Shown: piece by piece, positions 17,663-27,533 of the stretch
How the letters are laid out: every line of letters begins with the position of its first letter
Numbering within the stretch: the stretch's first letter is position 1
From: Sphingomonas sp. CFBP 8760
Lineage (GTDB): Bacteria; Pseudomonadota; Alphaproteobacteria; Sphingomonadales; Sphingomonadaceae
NCBI RefSeq assembly: GCF_014841615.1
Contig: NZ_JACYUG010000002.1
Location: forward strand, 124,001-188,000
DNA length: 64,000 bases
Reading direction: 5' to 3'
The notes under the pieces: model-generated
Told to the model about the DNA's origin: nothing
What the model saw: only the letters and a program-made list of their open reading frames with translations
The model's database searches: none
Position numbers and translations under genes: made by a program

Positions 17663-20600
17663 TGATGGATGATACTGCGCCGGACGGTACCGTCGCCCCG
17701 GCCAAGCGGCCGGTGTGGCGGCGGATCGCCAAGGGTGTCGTCATCACGGCGGCGGGCGTCGTGGCGCTGGCGTTGCTGGTGCTGTTCGGGATCAACACCG
17801 ATCCCGGCCGCCGCTTCGTCGCGGACCAGATCGGCGGGTATACGACCGCATCGGGCCTGAACATCAAAGTGGGGCGGATCGACGGATCGCTCTATGGCCG
17901 GATGACGCTGAGCGACCTGCGGGTCAGCGATCCGCAGGGCGTGTTCCTCGACAGCCCGAAGCTGGCGGTCGATTGGCGCCCGTTCGCGTTTGCCAGCAAT
18001 CATGTCGACGTGCGCGAACTGGTCGCCGACGCGGTCAACCTGCGGCGGCGGCCGGTGTTGAAGCCGACCCCGAGCGACCCCGACGCCCCGCTGCTCCCCG
18101 ATCTCGACATCGATGTGAACCGGATGAGGATCGGACGTTTCGCGATCGCCGCACCGGTCACCGGGCAACCGCATGTGCTGTCGATCGACGGCATGGTGCA
18201 TATCGCCGATCGGCGCGCGCAACTGGTGGCGAACGCGACCGCGCTGCGGGCGCCGGGCGTGGCCGGCGGCGATCGTCTGGCGCTGAAGCTGGACGCGGTG
18301 CCGGACGACGACAAGCTGGACGTCGACGTGAAGCTGCGCGCGCCGGTCGGTGGCCTGGTGGCGACGATGGGCGGGCTGAAGCAACCGCTGGCGCTGTCGG
18401 TCGACGGGCGCGGCGGCTGGGCGGCGTGGCAGGGACGCGCGATCGCGCGGTTGGGCGACGGCGAGCTGGCGAATCTGGGGCTGACCGCCAAATCGGGGCA
18501 TATCGAGGTGCGCGGCACCACCCGCCCCGGATTGTATCTGGCCGGGCCGGTCGAACGGCTGACCGCCCCGGCCCTGCAGGTGGCGATCGACACGACACTG
18601 AACGAGCGGCGGGCGGATACGCGCATCAAGCTGCAATCGAGCGCGCTGGCGGTGGATGCGGGCGGCGTGCTCGATCTGGCCAACAGCCGGTTCGGCCAAT
18701 TCGCCGTCGATGCGAAGCTACTGACGCCGGGGGTCATCGCGCCCAGCGTCAATGGCCGCGACGTCACCGCGCGGGTGGTGCTGGACGGCGCGTTCGCGAC
18801 GCCGACGGTCGATTACAAGATCGCCGCCGCCACGCTGGGCTTCGGCGATATCGCCGCGCAGAACCTGTATGCCGAAGGGCGGGCGACGGTGAATGCCGAT
18901 CGCATCCTGGTGCCGGTGAAGGCACGGGCGCGGCGGGTGACCGGGCTGAATGCGGCGGTCGGCGGGCTGGCGAACAATGTCGCCATCCAAGGCGACTTCG
19001 CGATTTCGATGCCGAACATCCTGTCGGACAACCTGCGGATCAGGTCGGACAATATCGATGCGACCGCGATCGTCGTCGCGAACGTGCAGACCGGCCGCTA
19101 CACCGGCGCGCTCAAGGGGCGCGTCAACAACTACCGCGTCGATTCCATCGGCATCATCGACCTGTCGACCGATGCGAAACTGGTCGCGGGCGCCAATGGC
19201 GGGTTCGGCATCACCGGCCGCGTCGTCGCCCAGACCAAGCAACTGTTCAACGACGGCGCGCGCAATTTCCTGGGCGGTAACGCGGTGCTGCGGGCGGATG
19301 TCGGATACAGCCCGGAAGGTATCGTGACCTTCGGCGGGTTGCGGCTGAACGCGCCCCAGTTCCGCATCACCCGCGGGCAGGGGCGGTTCGATCCGCGCAC
19401 CGGGGCGGTGGCGGTGAACGCCGATGCCGTGTCCACCCAATACGGCCCCCTGTCGGCGCGGGTCACCGGATCGGCGACGAACCCGGTGGTCGTGCTGCGT
19501 GCGGCGCGGCCGGGGGTCGGGGTCGGACTGGTCGATCTGCAGGCGCGGGTGGTCGGCCGGAACGGGGCCTATGCCGTCACCGCGAGTGGCGGCACCGATT
19601 ATGGCCCCTTCACCGCGGACGTATTGGTCCGGCCGGGCGCGCAGCTCGCCGTCGATGTGCGGCGCGTGGTGTTCGCGGGCATCGTCGCCAACGGGCGGGT
19701 GGTGCAGACCGCCGCCGGGCCGTTCGCGGGGGCGCTGGCGTTCAACGGACAGGGGCTGAACGGCAATGTCCGGCTGGCTAGCCAGGGTGGCAACCAGCGT
19801 GCCGACGTGACCGCGCGGGCCTATAACGCCAAGCTGCCGGGGCCGGTCGACTTCACTATCGGACGCGCGATCGTCGATGCCAGCATCGTCATGCTGCCGC
19901 GCGCGCCGCAGGTGGTGGCCGACGTGCAACTGGCCGATACCCGTTATGGCCCCACCGTCATCCAGACGGCCCGGGCGAAGGTGAATTATGTCGGCGGTCG
20001 TGGCACCGCGCAGGCGCTGCTCACCGGATCGAACGGCGTGCCGTTCCGCGTGGCGGCGAATGCCCGGCTGGCGCCCGACGACTATCTCGTCGCGCTGCAA
20101 GGCATGGCGAACGGGATCAACTTCCGCACCGCCAACCCGGCGCGTATCCGCAAGGTGGCGGGCGACTATCGCCTGGCGGCCACGCGAATCGATTTCGATC
20201 GGGGATCGGCGCGGATCGCGGGCGCTTTCGGCCGGACGACGAGCGCGCAACTGCGGCTCGACCGGCTCGACCTGTCGGTATTGAGTGCGTTCGTGCCCAA
20301 TCTGGGCATCTCCGGTCAGGCGACCGGCAGCGTCGATTATGCCCAGTCGGGCGGGTCGGCGATCCCGACGGCGGATGCACGGATCACGGTGGCGCAGTTC
20401 CGCCGCACCGGGCTGGCCGCGGTGTCGACCCCGGTCGACATCGTCTTCGCCGGCAATCTGCTGGCCGATGGTGGCGAGGCACGTGCGCTGGTGAAGAGCG
20501 GGCAGACGGTGGTCGGCCGGATGCTGGCGACGCTCAGGCCGCTGCCGCCGGGGGCGGGATCGTGGACGACGCGGCTGATGTCCGCGCCGCTGGCGGGCGG

Positions 20601-21885
20601 CATCCGGTATAACGGGCCGTCGTCGCTGCTGTTCTCCTTCGCGGCGCTGGAGGGACAGCAACTGACCGGACCGATCGCGGTCGCCGCCGATTTCTCGGGA
20701 CGGGTTTCGGCGCCACGGTTGAACGGCGTGATCCGGGCCGATGCGCTGACCTATGACAACGAAACCTATGGCACGCGACTGTCGCGGATGCAGCTGGCCG
20801 GGCGGTTCAACAACGACCGTCTGGAGATCACCCGGCTGGCGGCACGGGCGGGCGACGGCACGGTCGAGGCGCAGGGATCGATCGGGCTGGCGGCCGATTC
20901 GGGCTTCCCGATCGATCTGCGTGCCACGCTGAACAATGCGCGGCTGGCGGACAGCGATGCGCTGGCCGCGACGACCAGCGGCACCGTGCGGCTGACCAAC
21001 GGTCCGCAGGGTGGCCTGATCCGGGGCGAGTTGACGATCCCCAACGCCCGCTACCAGATCATCCGGCAGGGTGCGGCGGAGGTGCCGGAACTGACCGGCA
21101 TCCGTCGCCGCAGCGCGATGCGGACCCCCAAAGCCACCGACCGGCCCGCCCCGGCGGCACCGGCCGGCCTGTTCAAGCTCGACCTGCGGGTGCGGGCGAA
21201 CAACCAGCTGTTCGTATCGGGCATGGGGCTCGAATCGGAGTGGGAGATGGACCTGCGGATCGGCGGCACCTCCACCGCGCCGGTCATCACCGGCGGGCTC
21301 GACCTGATCCGCGGCACCTATTCGTTCGCGGGCAAGCGGTTCGAGGTCAGCCGCGGCGTCATCCGATTCCGTGGCGGTGCGCTGACCGATCCGGACATTA
21401 ACATCCAGGCGACCACGACGACCGACGGCATCACCGCGACGCTGAACGTCACCGGCACCGGGCAGCGGCCGCAGATCAGCTTCACGTCCACGCCGAACCT
21501 GCCGCAGGACGAGGTGTTGAGCCGGCTGCTGTTCGGCACCAATCCCGAAAACCTGTCGGCGATGGAGGCGATCCAGCTGGCCTCCGCGCTCAACTCGCTG
21601 CGCGGGTCGGGCGGTGGCGGACTGAACCCGCTGGGCAAGCTGCGCTCGGCGACCGGGTTCGACCGGCTGCGGGTGCTGGGCGCGGACGACACCACCGGGC
21701 GGGGTACCAGCCTGGCGGCGGGCAAATACCTGACCGACGACATCTATGTGGAGATCGTCACCGATGCCCGCGGCTTCACCGCCACGCAGTTGGAGATCGC
21801 GCTGACCCGGGCGCTCAGCATCCTGACCTCGACCGGCTCGTTCGGCGGGTCGAGCGGCAGCGTGCGCTATTCGAAGAACTACTGA
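17662..21885 (+). CDS. tamB: Translocation and assembly module protein TamB
   Basis: A 1407-residue AsmA-like bridge protein. Seen: a cytoplasmic basic start (AKRPVWRRIAKG), one transmembrane anchor (about residues 27-48), a very long repetitive beta-rich middle of the beta-taco/AsmA kind, and the C-terminal DUF490 (TamB_C) domain with GTYSFAGKRFEVSRGVIRF, LPQDEVLSRLLFGT and a last aromatic region. Known: TamB spans the periplasm and partners TamA; relatives carry phospholipid to the outer membrane. It overlaps tamA by one base, so the pair is a coupled operon. Confidence 0.92.
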   Translation: MMDDTAPDGTVAPAKRPVWRRIAKGVVITAAGVVALALLVLFGINTDPGRRFVADQIGGYTTASGLNIKVGRIDGSLYGRMTLSDLRVSDPQGVFLDSPKLAVDWRPFAFASNHVDVRELVADAVNLRRRPVLKPTPSDPDAPLLPDLDIDVNRMRIGRFAIAAPVTGQPHVLSIDGMVHIADRRAQLVANATALRAPGVAGGDRLALKLDAVPDDDKLDVDVKLRAPVGGLVATMGGLKQPLALSVDGRGGWAAWQGRAIARLGDGELANLGLTAKSGHIEVRGTTRPGLYLAGPVERLTAPALQVAIDTTLNERRADTRIKLQSSALAVDAGGVLDLANSRFGQFAVDAKLLTPGVIAPSVNGRDVTARVVLDGAFATPTVDYKIAAATLGFGDIAAQNLYAEGRATVNADRILVPVKARARRVTGLNAAVGGLANNVAIQGDFAISMPNILSDNLRIRSDNIDATAIVVANVQTGRYTGALKGRVNNYRVDSIGIIDLSTDAKLVAGANGGFGITGRVVAQTKQLFNDGARNFLGGNAVLRADVGYSPEGIVTFGGLRLNAPQFRITRGQGRFDPRTGAVAVNADAVSTQYGPLSARVTGSATNPVVVLRAARPGVGVGLVDLQARVVGRNGAYAVTASGGTDYGPFTADVLVRPGAQLAVDVRRVVFAGIVANGRVVQTAAGPFAGALAFNGQGLNGNVRLASQGGNQRADVTARAYNAKLPGPVDFTIGRAIVDASIVMLPRAPQVVADVQLADTRYGPTVIQTARAKVNYVGGRGTAQALLTGSNGVPFRVAANARLAPDDYLVALQGMANGINFRTANPARIRKVAGDYRLAATRIDFDRGSARIAGAFGRTTSAQLRLDRLDLSVLSAFVPNLGISGQATGSVDYAQSGGSAIPTADARITVAQFRRTGLAAVSTPVDIVFAGNLLADGGEARALVKSGQTVVGRMLATLRPLPPGAGSWTTRLMSAPLAGGIRYNGPSSLLFSFAALEGQQLTGPIAVAADFSGRVSAPRLNGVIRADALTYDNETYGTRLSRMQLAGRFNNDRLEITRLAARAGDGTVEAQGSIGLAADSGFPIDLRATLNNARLADSDALAATTSGTVRLTNGPQGGLIRGELTIPNARYQIIRQGAAEVPELTGIRRRSAMRTPKATDRPAPAAPAGLFKLDLRVRANNQLFVSGMGLESEWEMDLRIGGTSTAPVITGGLDLIRGTYSFAGKRFEVSRGVIRFRGGALTDPDINIQATTTTDGITATLNVTGTGQRPQISFTSTPNLPQDEVLSRLLFGTNPENLSAMEAIQLASALNSLRGSGGGGLNPLGKLRSATGFDRLRVLGADDTTGRGTSLAAGKYLTDDIYVEIVTDARGFTATQLEIALTRALSILTSTGSFGGSSGSVRYSKNY

Positions 21886-21940
21886 CGGGCCCTCCGCCGG
21901 CCGGCTTTACCCTCCGCCGGCGGAGTGGCATGGCCGGCCG

Positions 21941-23416
21941 ATGGAGACGTCGTCCACGACATTGCCCGGCCATGTCGATGTCCTGATCGTCGGGGCGGGG
22001 ATATCGGGGATAAGCGCTGCCTATCACCTCCGGACCCGCTGCCCCGATTCGTCCTGGCTGATCCTGGAGACGCGGGACGCGATCGGCGGTACCTGGGATC
22101 TGTTCCGTTACCCCGGCGTCCGGTCGGATTCGGACATGCATACGCTCGGCTTCTCGTTCCAGCCATGGACTGGCGAGAAGTCGATCGCCGATGGCGCGTC
22201 GATCCGCGATTATGTGCAAAAAACGGCACATGATCATGGCATTGATCGACATATCCGATTCGGCATGACGGTGACGGCAGCGTCGTGGTGCGGGGATACC
22301 GCGCGCTGGCGGATCGAGGGGGAGGGACCGGATGGCCCCTTCGTCCTGACCGCGTCGTTCGTCGATCTGTGCGCGGGCTATTATGATTATGACGGCGGCC
22401 ATGCGCCGGAATTTGCCGGGGCGGATGTCTTTGCTGGTCGGATCGTGCATCCGCAGCATTGGCCGGCCGATCTCGATCATCGGGGACGGCGCGTGGTGGT
22501 GATCGGCAGCGGTGCCACCGCGGTGACGCTGGTGCCGGCGCTGGCCGGGGACGCCGGACATGTGACGATGCTGCAACGCTCGCCGAGCTATGTCGTGGCG
22601 ATGCCGGCGGTCGACGCGATCGCGGCCCGGTTACGACGCTGGCTGCCGACCCGATCGGCCTACGCCGTGATCCGCGCGAAGAACATCGCGTTCGGGATGG
22701 CGACCTTCGCCCTGGCCCGGCGCCTGCCCACGCGGGTCGCCCACCGTATCGTGGCGGCGGCGCAGAAGGCGATCGGGCCGGCGCACGATGCGGGTGTCCA
22801 TTTCACGCCGCGTTACCGACCATGGGATCAGCGAGTGTGCCTGAGCCCGGACGGCGATCTGTTCGCCGCGCTGCGGGAGGGGCGTGCCTCCATCGTCACG
22901 GACAGCATCGACCGGTTGATACCGGAAGGGGTGCGGCTGGCATCGGGCGCGACCATCCCGGCGGATCTGATCGTGACGGCGACGGGGCTGCGCGTGAAGA
23001 TGGCGGGCGGGATCGCCTTTCGTGTCGACGGTCATCCGATCGGCTTTGCCGGTCGCCTGCTCTATCGGGGCATGATGTTCGAGGGTGTGCCGAACCTGAT
23101 CCACACCTTCGGTTATACCAACGCGTCGTGGACGCTGAAGGCGGACCTGACCGCTGCCTATCTGTGCCGGTTGCTGCGACGGATGCAACGGACGGGGGCG
23201 CGATCGGTGGTGCCGGTAAACAGCGACGAATCAATGGCGATCCGGCCGTTCGTATCGTTCAGTTCGGGCTATATCACCCGGGCGGCCGATGACCTGCCGG
23301 TGCAAGGGGAGCGCAGCCCATGGCGGCTTCGCCAGAACTATCTGCTCGATATGATGACGTTACAGCATGGCACCCTCCGCAATAATGCGCGGAGTGGGTT
23401 GCGATTCATGCGATAA
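21941..23416 (+). CDS. Flavin-containing monooxygenase, Baeyer-Villiger type
   Basis: 491 residues. Seen: the FAD motif VGAGISGISAA (18-28), RYPGVRSDSDMHTLGFSF as in family members, the Baeyer-Villiger fingerprint FAGRIVHPQHWP (164-175, matching FxGxxxHxxxW), and the NADP motif GSGATAVTLVP (189-199). Known: class B flavoprotein monooxygenases insert oxygen into ketones, converting them to esters or lactones, using NADPH and O2. The substrate is unknown. It stands alone after tamB, with a 55-base gap containing two CCCTCCGCCGGC repeats. Confidence 0.88.
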   Translation: METSSTTLPGHVDVLIVGAGISGISAAYHLRTRCPDSSWLILETRDAIGGTWDLFRYPGVRSDSDMHTLGFSFQPWTGEKSIADGASIRDYVQKTAHDHGIDRHIRFGMTVTAASWCGDTARWRIEGEGPDGPFVLTASFVDLCAGYYDYDGGHAPEFAGADVFAGRIVHPQHWPADLDHRGRRVVVIGSGATAVTLVPALAGDAGHVTMLQRSPSYVVAMPAVDAIAARLRRWLPTRSAYAVIRAKNIAFGMATFALARRLPTRVAHRIVAAAQKAIGPAHDAGVHFTPRYRPWDQRVCLSPDGDLFAALREGRASIVTDSIDRLIPEGVRLASGATIPADLIVTATGLRVKMAGGIAFRVDGHPIGFAGRLLYRGMMFEGVPNLIHTFGYTNASWTLKADLTAAYLCRLLRRMQRTGARSVVPVNSDESMAIRPFVSFSSGYITRAADDLPVQGERSPWRLRQNYLLDMMTLQHGTLRNNARSGLRFMR

Positions 23417-23531
23417 TGGTCGAAACGAAATCACATCGACAGAAAAGTGATTCGTCACGCAAAAATTAGTTAAAAGTCCGAAGGGGCACTTCCGTGCAAG
23501 GGCAAGACGCCCCCTCGAACGATATCATATG

Positions 23532-23585
23532 TTACCAGGGACGGATGTGTTCGTTGTAGATCAGCGACAGAATGAACTTCAGCAT
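23532..23585 (-). CDS. Putative 17-residue microprotein
   Basis: A very short frame encoding MLKFILSLIYNEHIRPW. Seen: a good ribosome site (AGGGAG) 6 bases before the ATG, a hydrophobic N-terminal half, a polar HIRP tail and a TAA stop. The surrounding 300 bases are AT-richer than the genes on either side. It is divergent from the EAL phosphodiesterase gene; the 145 bases between them hold three TTAACCAT boxes. No family is known to me; expression is unproven. Confidence 0.45.
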   Translation of the reverse strand: MLKFILSLIYNEHIRPW

Positions 23586-23640
23586 GGTATTCTCCCTCGT
23601 TGGCACCCGGGGTGGGGCGCGCCTTCACTCTAATTCCACT

Positions 23641-23700
23641 TTAACCATAGCTCAATATGGTTAACGAAAGTTATATGCCCTGATCGTGGCTTTTAACCAT
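23641..23700. promoter_or_regulatory. Cluster of CtrA-type half-sites
   Basis: TTAACCAT occurs at 23641-23648, inverted as ATGGTTAA at 23657-23664, and again at 23693-23700. The first two form a 9-bp perfect inverted repeat (TTAACCATA / TATGGTTAA) with a 6-base spacer. Known: TTAACCAT is the half-site form bound by the cell-cycle and motility regulator CtrA in alphaproteobacteria. The cluster lies 31-90 bases before the EAL gene start and upstream of the divergent microprotein. Confidence 0.5.
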
Positions 23701-23730
23701 TTATTCAACCGCCGCGCCTAGCCAACGGCC

Positions 23731-25068
23731 ATGGATCGCGTCGGACCTATCAATCGCGGGCAGTCGCCACAGGAAGGAAGCTCGTCGTTGGTCGGTTCGC
23801 CGGCCACCGGGCACGGGACATGTGGCATGGAGCCGAACTACGTCTGCATCATTGCTCAGATCGCCAATTTCGCGGTCCTGCGGCGTCACCTCGGCATGGC
23901 GGTGGCTGGCCGGCTGGCGGAAGATGTCGCCGGTGTCGTCGCGAAGCTGATCCCGGATTCGACGGTGGTGGCGACGGCGCGTGATCGCATCGAAATTACC
24001 GCGGCCGCAGCTGATCGGGGGGTACTATCCGCCTGGCTGGCGATGATCGACAACGCATTCGAAACGGCCTTCGTGGTCGATGACGAACCCTATGCGATCG
24101 ATCTGGTGATCGGGGCGGGGATCGTCGGCATCGGCCAGCATGATGCCATCCGGCTGATCGACGAGGCGGAACAGGCGGTCGAGGATGCCCGCGTCGCCCG
24201 TGCGCCCGTGGTCCGCGGCGTCGGTGACATCGACACCGCGATACCGGATCGCGAAGCGTTGGCCCGCGACCTTCGGCTCGCGATCGGCAAGGGGGAATTG
24301 TTCCTTCACTACCAGCCCAAGGTGCATCTGCGACGCAACCGGGTCGAGAGCGTCGAGGCGTTGATCCGCTGGCGCCATCCGGTGCGTGGACTGATCATGC
24401 CGGGCGAGTTCATCGGCATCGCCGAGGAATCGCGCGATATCATCGACCTGACGGTGTGGACGATCCAGCAGGTGATTCGCGATCAGCGCGCACTGGCGCG
24501 CGAGGGGCATGACGTCACCGCGTTCATCAACATCTCCGGCAGCCTGTTGTCGGACGCCCGCTTCGTGCGCCGCGCCTGTGCGCTGGTGAAGAGCAGCGGC
24601 GCGCGGATCGGTTTCGAGATCACCGAGACGGCGGTGATCCGCGAACCGGAGATCGCGATCGCGCATCTGCATGAATTCGCGGCGATCGGTATCGACATCG
24701 CGATCGACGATTACGGCGCGGGGCTTTCGTCGCTTGCCTATCTGAAGAAACTGCCCGCCCGCGAACTGAAGATCGACAAGCTGTTCGTGACGCAACTGAC
24801 CAGTTCCAACCGTGATCCCCTGATCGTCCGGTCGACGATCGATCTTGCCCATGCGCTGGAGATGGAGGTCGTCGCCGAAGGGGTGGAGACGCCGGCGGCA
24901 CTGGCGCTGCTGACGGTGATGGGGTGCGATATCGCGCAGGGATATTTCATCAGCCGCCCGATCGATCTGCCGGCGCTGCTGGATTTCCTGGGTAGCGACG
25001 CCATCGCCGATCTGGACCCCAAGCGGGCGATGCTGCCCGACCTGGCTCGGGCATTCGGGCGGGCCTGA
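23731..25068 (+). CDS. EAL-domain c-di-GMP phosphodiesterase with degenerate GGDEF region
   Basis: 445 residues. Seen: a region at about 35-155 like a GGDEF fold but with ARDRIEI in place of GGDEF, so not a cyclase; then a complete EAL domain with Glu209 (SVEALIRW), Asn267 (FINIS), Glu296 (FEITE), Asp326-Asp327 (AIDDYGAGLSSL), Lys347 (KIDK), Glu383 (EGVET) and Gln403 (QGYF). Known: these residues hydrolyse c-di-GMP to pGpG. No membrane segment. ATG 23731 is used; TTG 23788 has a stronger AGGAAGG site and ATG 23827 is also possible. A hybrid kinase gene follows after 4 bases. Confidence 0.88.
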   Translation: MDRVGPINRGQSPQEGSSSLVGSPATGHGTCGMEPNYVCIIAQIANFAVLRRHLGMAVAGRLAEDVAGVVAKLIPDSTVVATARDRIEITAAAADRGVLSAWLAMIDNAFETAFVVDDEPYAIDLVIGAGIVGIGQHDAIRLIDEAEQAVEDARVARAPVVRGVGDIDTAIPDREALARDLRLAIGKGELFLHYQPKVHLRRNRVESVEALIRWRHPVRGLIMPGEFIGIAEESRDIIDLTVWTIQQVIRDQRALAREGHDVTAFINISGSLLSDARFVRRACALVKSSGARIGFEITETAVIREPEIAIAHLHEFAAIGIDIAIDDYGAGLSSLAYLKKLPARELKIDKLFVTQLTSSNRDPLIVRSTIDLAHALEMEVVAEGVETPAALALLTVMGCDIAQGYFISRPIDLPALLDFLGSDAIADLDPKRAMLPDLARAFGRA

Positions 25069-25072
25069 TCCC

Positions 25073-27511
25073 ATGAAACGGATCGGCTGGTCGATGCTGC
25101 TGACGATCGCCTGTTCGGCCGCAGGCTTCGCCGCCGACCCGGGCGTGACCCAGTTCGATCGCCAGATCACTGCAGCGCGGGATTCGATGCTCACCAGCCC
25201 GCCCAGCGCCAGCAAGGCGGCCACGGAAGCGGCCGTGACCGCCCGCAGAATCAACGATCCGCAAGAACGACGTATTGCCATTGCGACGACCGACTGGTTG
25301 CAGGCCGAAGCGAATTCCCGGCTTGGCGATTTCGACAAGGCCAAGCGCTACGTCGATGCGGCTGCCGCCATCATCCTGCCCGGACAGTCCCAGCTTGCCG
25401 GTGATATCCTGTTGACCCGTGGGGGCGTCCATGGCGCGCGGTTGGATGTCGCGGCATCATTGCTCGATTATCAGGCGGCGTTCCAGATATTCCGCAAGAT
25501 CGGCAATGCGCGCAGTCAGGCGATCGCGCTGATGTTGATCGCGTCGCTTTACACCGATGGTCGCGACAATCTTTCCGCGCTGCGCTATCTCGAACAGGCG
25601 ACGGAAATATATCATGGTGATCCCGGCCTGTTGATATCGCTCCACAACGGACGCGGTGGCGTCTTGCAGGACCTTGGCCGGCATGACGAGGCGGAGGGCC
25701 AGTTTCGGCTGGCGATGCACTATGTCGCGCAGGTCAAGAGCCAGGCGCTGGAAGCCACGGTCCTGCGCAACATCGCGCGCAACCGGCTGAAGGCGGGACA
25801 GGTCGAGGCCGCCGAACGGGCCGTACGACGCAGCCTGTTGCTGACGGTGCAGGATCGGGATGCCGGGGCGCGGTCGCAACTGCTGGCGGTGGCGGCGCAG
25901 GCGGCCGCGCAGCGCGGCAACACGGCGCAGGCGGCCGACCTGATCGAACGGAGTTTCGCCGGCGTCGATCCCACGACGACCGGCGTCGTCTGGCGGGAGG
26001 CGCATGCCACCGCCTATGCCGTCTTTTCGAAGCTGGGGCGCGACGATCTGGCCCTGGAACATCTCGCCGCGCTGAAGCGGCTCGACGACGAGGCGACGAA
26101 GCTGGCGATCACCACCAGCACCGCGCTGATGGCGGCGCGGTTCGATTACGCCAATCAGGAACTGCGCATCGCCAATCTGAAGGCGGACGAACTGCGCCGG
26201 TCGGTCGCATTCGGGCAGGCGCGGGCGCGGATCGAACGGACGATCTTCCTGGGGGTCGGCGGCGCGACCGCGATCGTCATCGCGTTGCTGGCCGCCAGCC
26301 TGTTCGCGATCCGGCGCAGCCGCAACGAGGTGCGTGCCGCGAACGACGATCTGGGCCGATCCAACGATGCCCTGGGCAAGGCGCTGGCGGCGAAGACCGA
26401 GTTCCTGGCGACGACGAGCCATGAAATCCGCACGCCGCTGAACGGCATCCTGGGGATGACGCAGGTGATGCTGGCCGACGATGCGCTGCACGGGCCGACC
26501 CGCGAACGGGTGTCGGTAGTGCATGGCGCGGGACTGACGATGCGCGCGCTGGTCGACGATATCCTCGACGTCGCCAAGATGGAGACGGGGAACCTGTCGA
26601 TCGAACAGGCCCCGTTCGACCTGCGCGCCACGATCCGGGAAGCGTCACGGATGTGGGAGGCGCAGGCGGCGGCCAAGGGACTGACGTTCGCCGTCGATCT
26701 CGACGATTGCCCGACGCGGATCCAGGGCGATGCCGCGCGGGTGCGGCAAGTGGTGTTCAACCTGCTGGCCAATGCACTGAAATTCACCGCGACGGGCGGC
26801 ATCTCGCTGGCGGCGCGGGCCACGACCGATGGGCGGGCCGTGACGATCGCGGTCGCCGATACCGGCATCGGCATCGCGGCGGACAAGCAGGGGGCGATCT
26901 TCGAATCGTTCCGGCAGGCGGATGCCGGCACCACGCGGCAATATGGCGGCACCGGGCTGGGGCTGTCGATCTGCCGCAATCTGGCACGGGCGATGGGGGG
27001 CGAGGTGACCGTGACCAGCCGTCCCGGCGAGGGCGCGACCTTCACCGTCACCCTGCCGCTGGTGGCGGTGGCGCCCGAGGCGATCCGGGCAGCCGATCCG
27101 GATGCGACGGATGCGACGGGCAGCGCGCTGCTGGTGGTCGATCGCAATCCGATCGGCCGCAGCCTGTGGAAATCGCTGCTGGGGCCGCATACCGATCGCC
27201 TGATCTTCGTCTCGACCGCCACCGATGCGGTGGCGGCGCTGGGCGATGGCCGGATCGACCGTGTCCTGATCGACGATGCGACGATCATGGCCGATCCGCT
27301 GTCCGATGCCGCGCTGGATACGCTGGCCGGGGCGGCGACGACGGCAGGGGCGGCCATGGTGTTGCTGTGGCCGGCCGATCGCACCATGCCCGATGTGCCG
27401 ATGATGCGGATCGTGCGCAAACCGGTGGCGGGGCCGGCGTTGATCGCCGCGCTGTTCGGGACGGGACACGACGAACCGTCCGATCGCACGCTTGTATCCG
27501 GGATGGCATGA
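25073..27511 (+). CDS. TPR-containing hybrid histidine kinase with degenerate receiver
   Basis: 812 residues. Seen: a signal peptide (MKRIGWSMLLTIACSAAGFA), a periplasmic helical-repeat region of TPR type (about 40-370), a transmembrane helix (about 388-410), a HisKA domain with His450 in TTSHEIRTPLNG, and a HATPase with NLLANALKF, DTGIGIAADKQ and GGTGLGLSICRNL. A C-terminal receiver-like part has one acidic residue in LLVVDRNPIG and Asp734-Asp735 in VLIDDATI, with a Lys in RIVRKPV; it looks degenerate. Known: hybrid kinases feed phosphorelays. The EAL gene precedes it and a lone receiver gene follows, suggesting one circuit. Confidence 0.88.
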   Translation: MKRIGWSMLLTIACSAAGFAADPGVTQFDRQITAARDSMLTSPPSASKAATEAAVTARRINDPQERRIAIATTDWLQAEANSRLGDFDKAKRYVDAAAAIILPGQSQLAGDILLTRGGVHGARLDVAASLLDYQAAFQIFRKIGNARSQAIALMLIASLYTDGRDNLSALRYLEQATEIYHGDPGLLISLHNGRGGVLQDLGRHDEAEGQFRLAMHYVAQVKSQALEATVLRNIARNRLKAGQVEAAERAVRRSLLLTVQDRDAGARSQLLAVAAQAAAQRGNTAQAADLIERSFAGVDPTTTGVVWREAHATAYAVFSKLGRDDLALEHLAALKRLDDEATKLAITTSTALMAARFDYANQELRIANLKADELRRSVAFGQARARIERTIFLGVGGATAIVIALLAASLFAIRRSRNEVRAANDDLGRSNDALGKALAAKTEFLATTSHEIRTPLNGILGMTQVMLADDALHGPTRERVSVVHGAGLTMRALVDDILDVAKMETGNLSIEQAPFDLRATIREASRMWEAQAAAKGLTFAVDLDDCPTRIQGDAARVRQVVFNLLANALKFTATGGISLAARATTDGRAVTIAVADTGIGIAADKQGAIFESFRQADAGTTRQYGGTGLGLSICRNLARAMGGEVTVTSRPGEGATFTVTLPLVAVAPEAIRAADPDATDATGSALLVVDRNPIGRSLWKSLLGPHTDRLIFVSTATDAVAALGDGRIDRVLIDDATIMADPLSDAALDTLAGAATTAGAAMVLLWPADRTMPDVPMMRIVRKPVAGPALIAALFGTGHDEPSDRTLVSGMA

Positions 27512-27533
27512 CGGCTAGGTACCTTGCCATGAA

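Noticed and set aside
21895..21925. Direct repeat CCCTCCGCCGGC after tamB as a terminator or mobile element
   Set aside because: Only two short copies with a self-complementary GC core; too short to separate from base composition.
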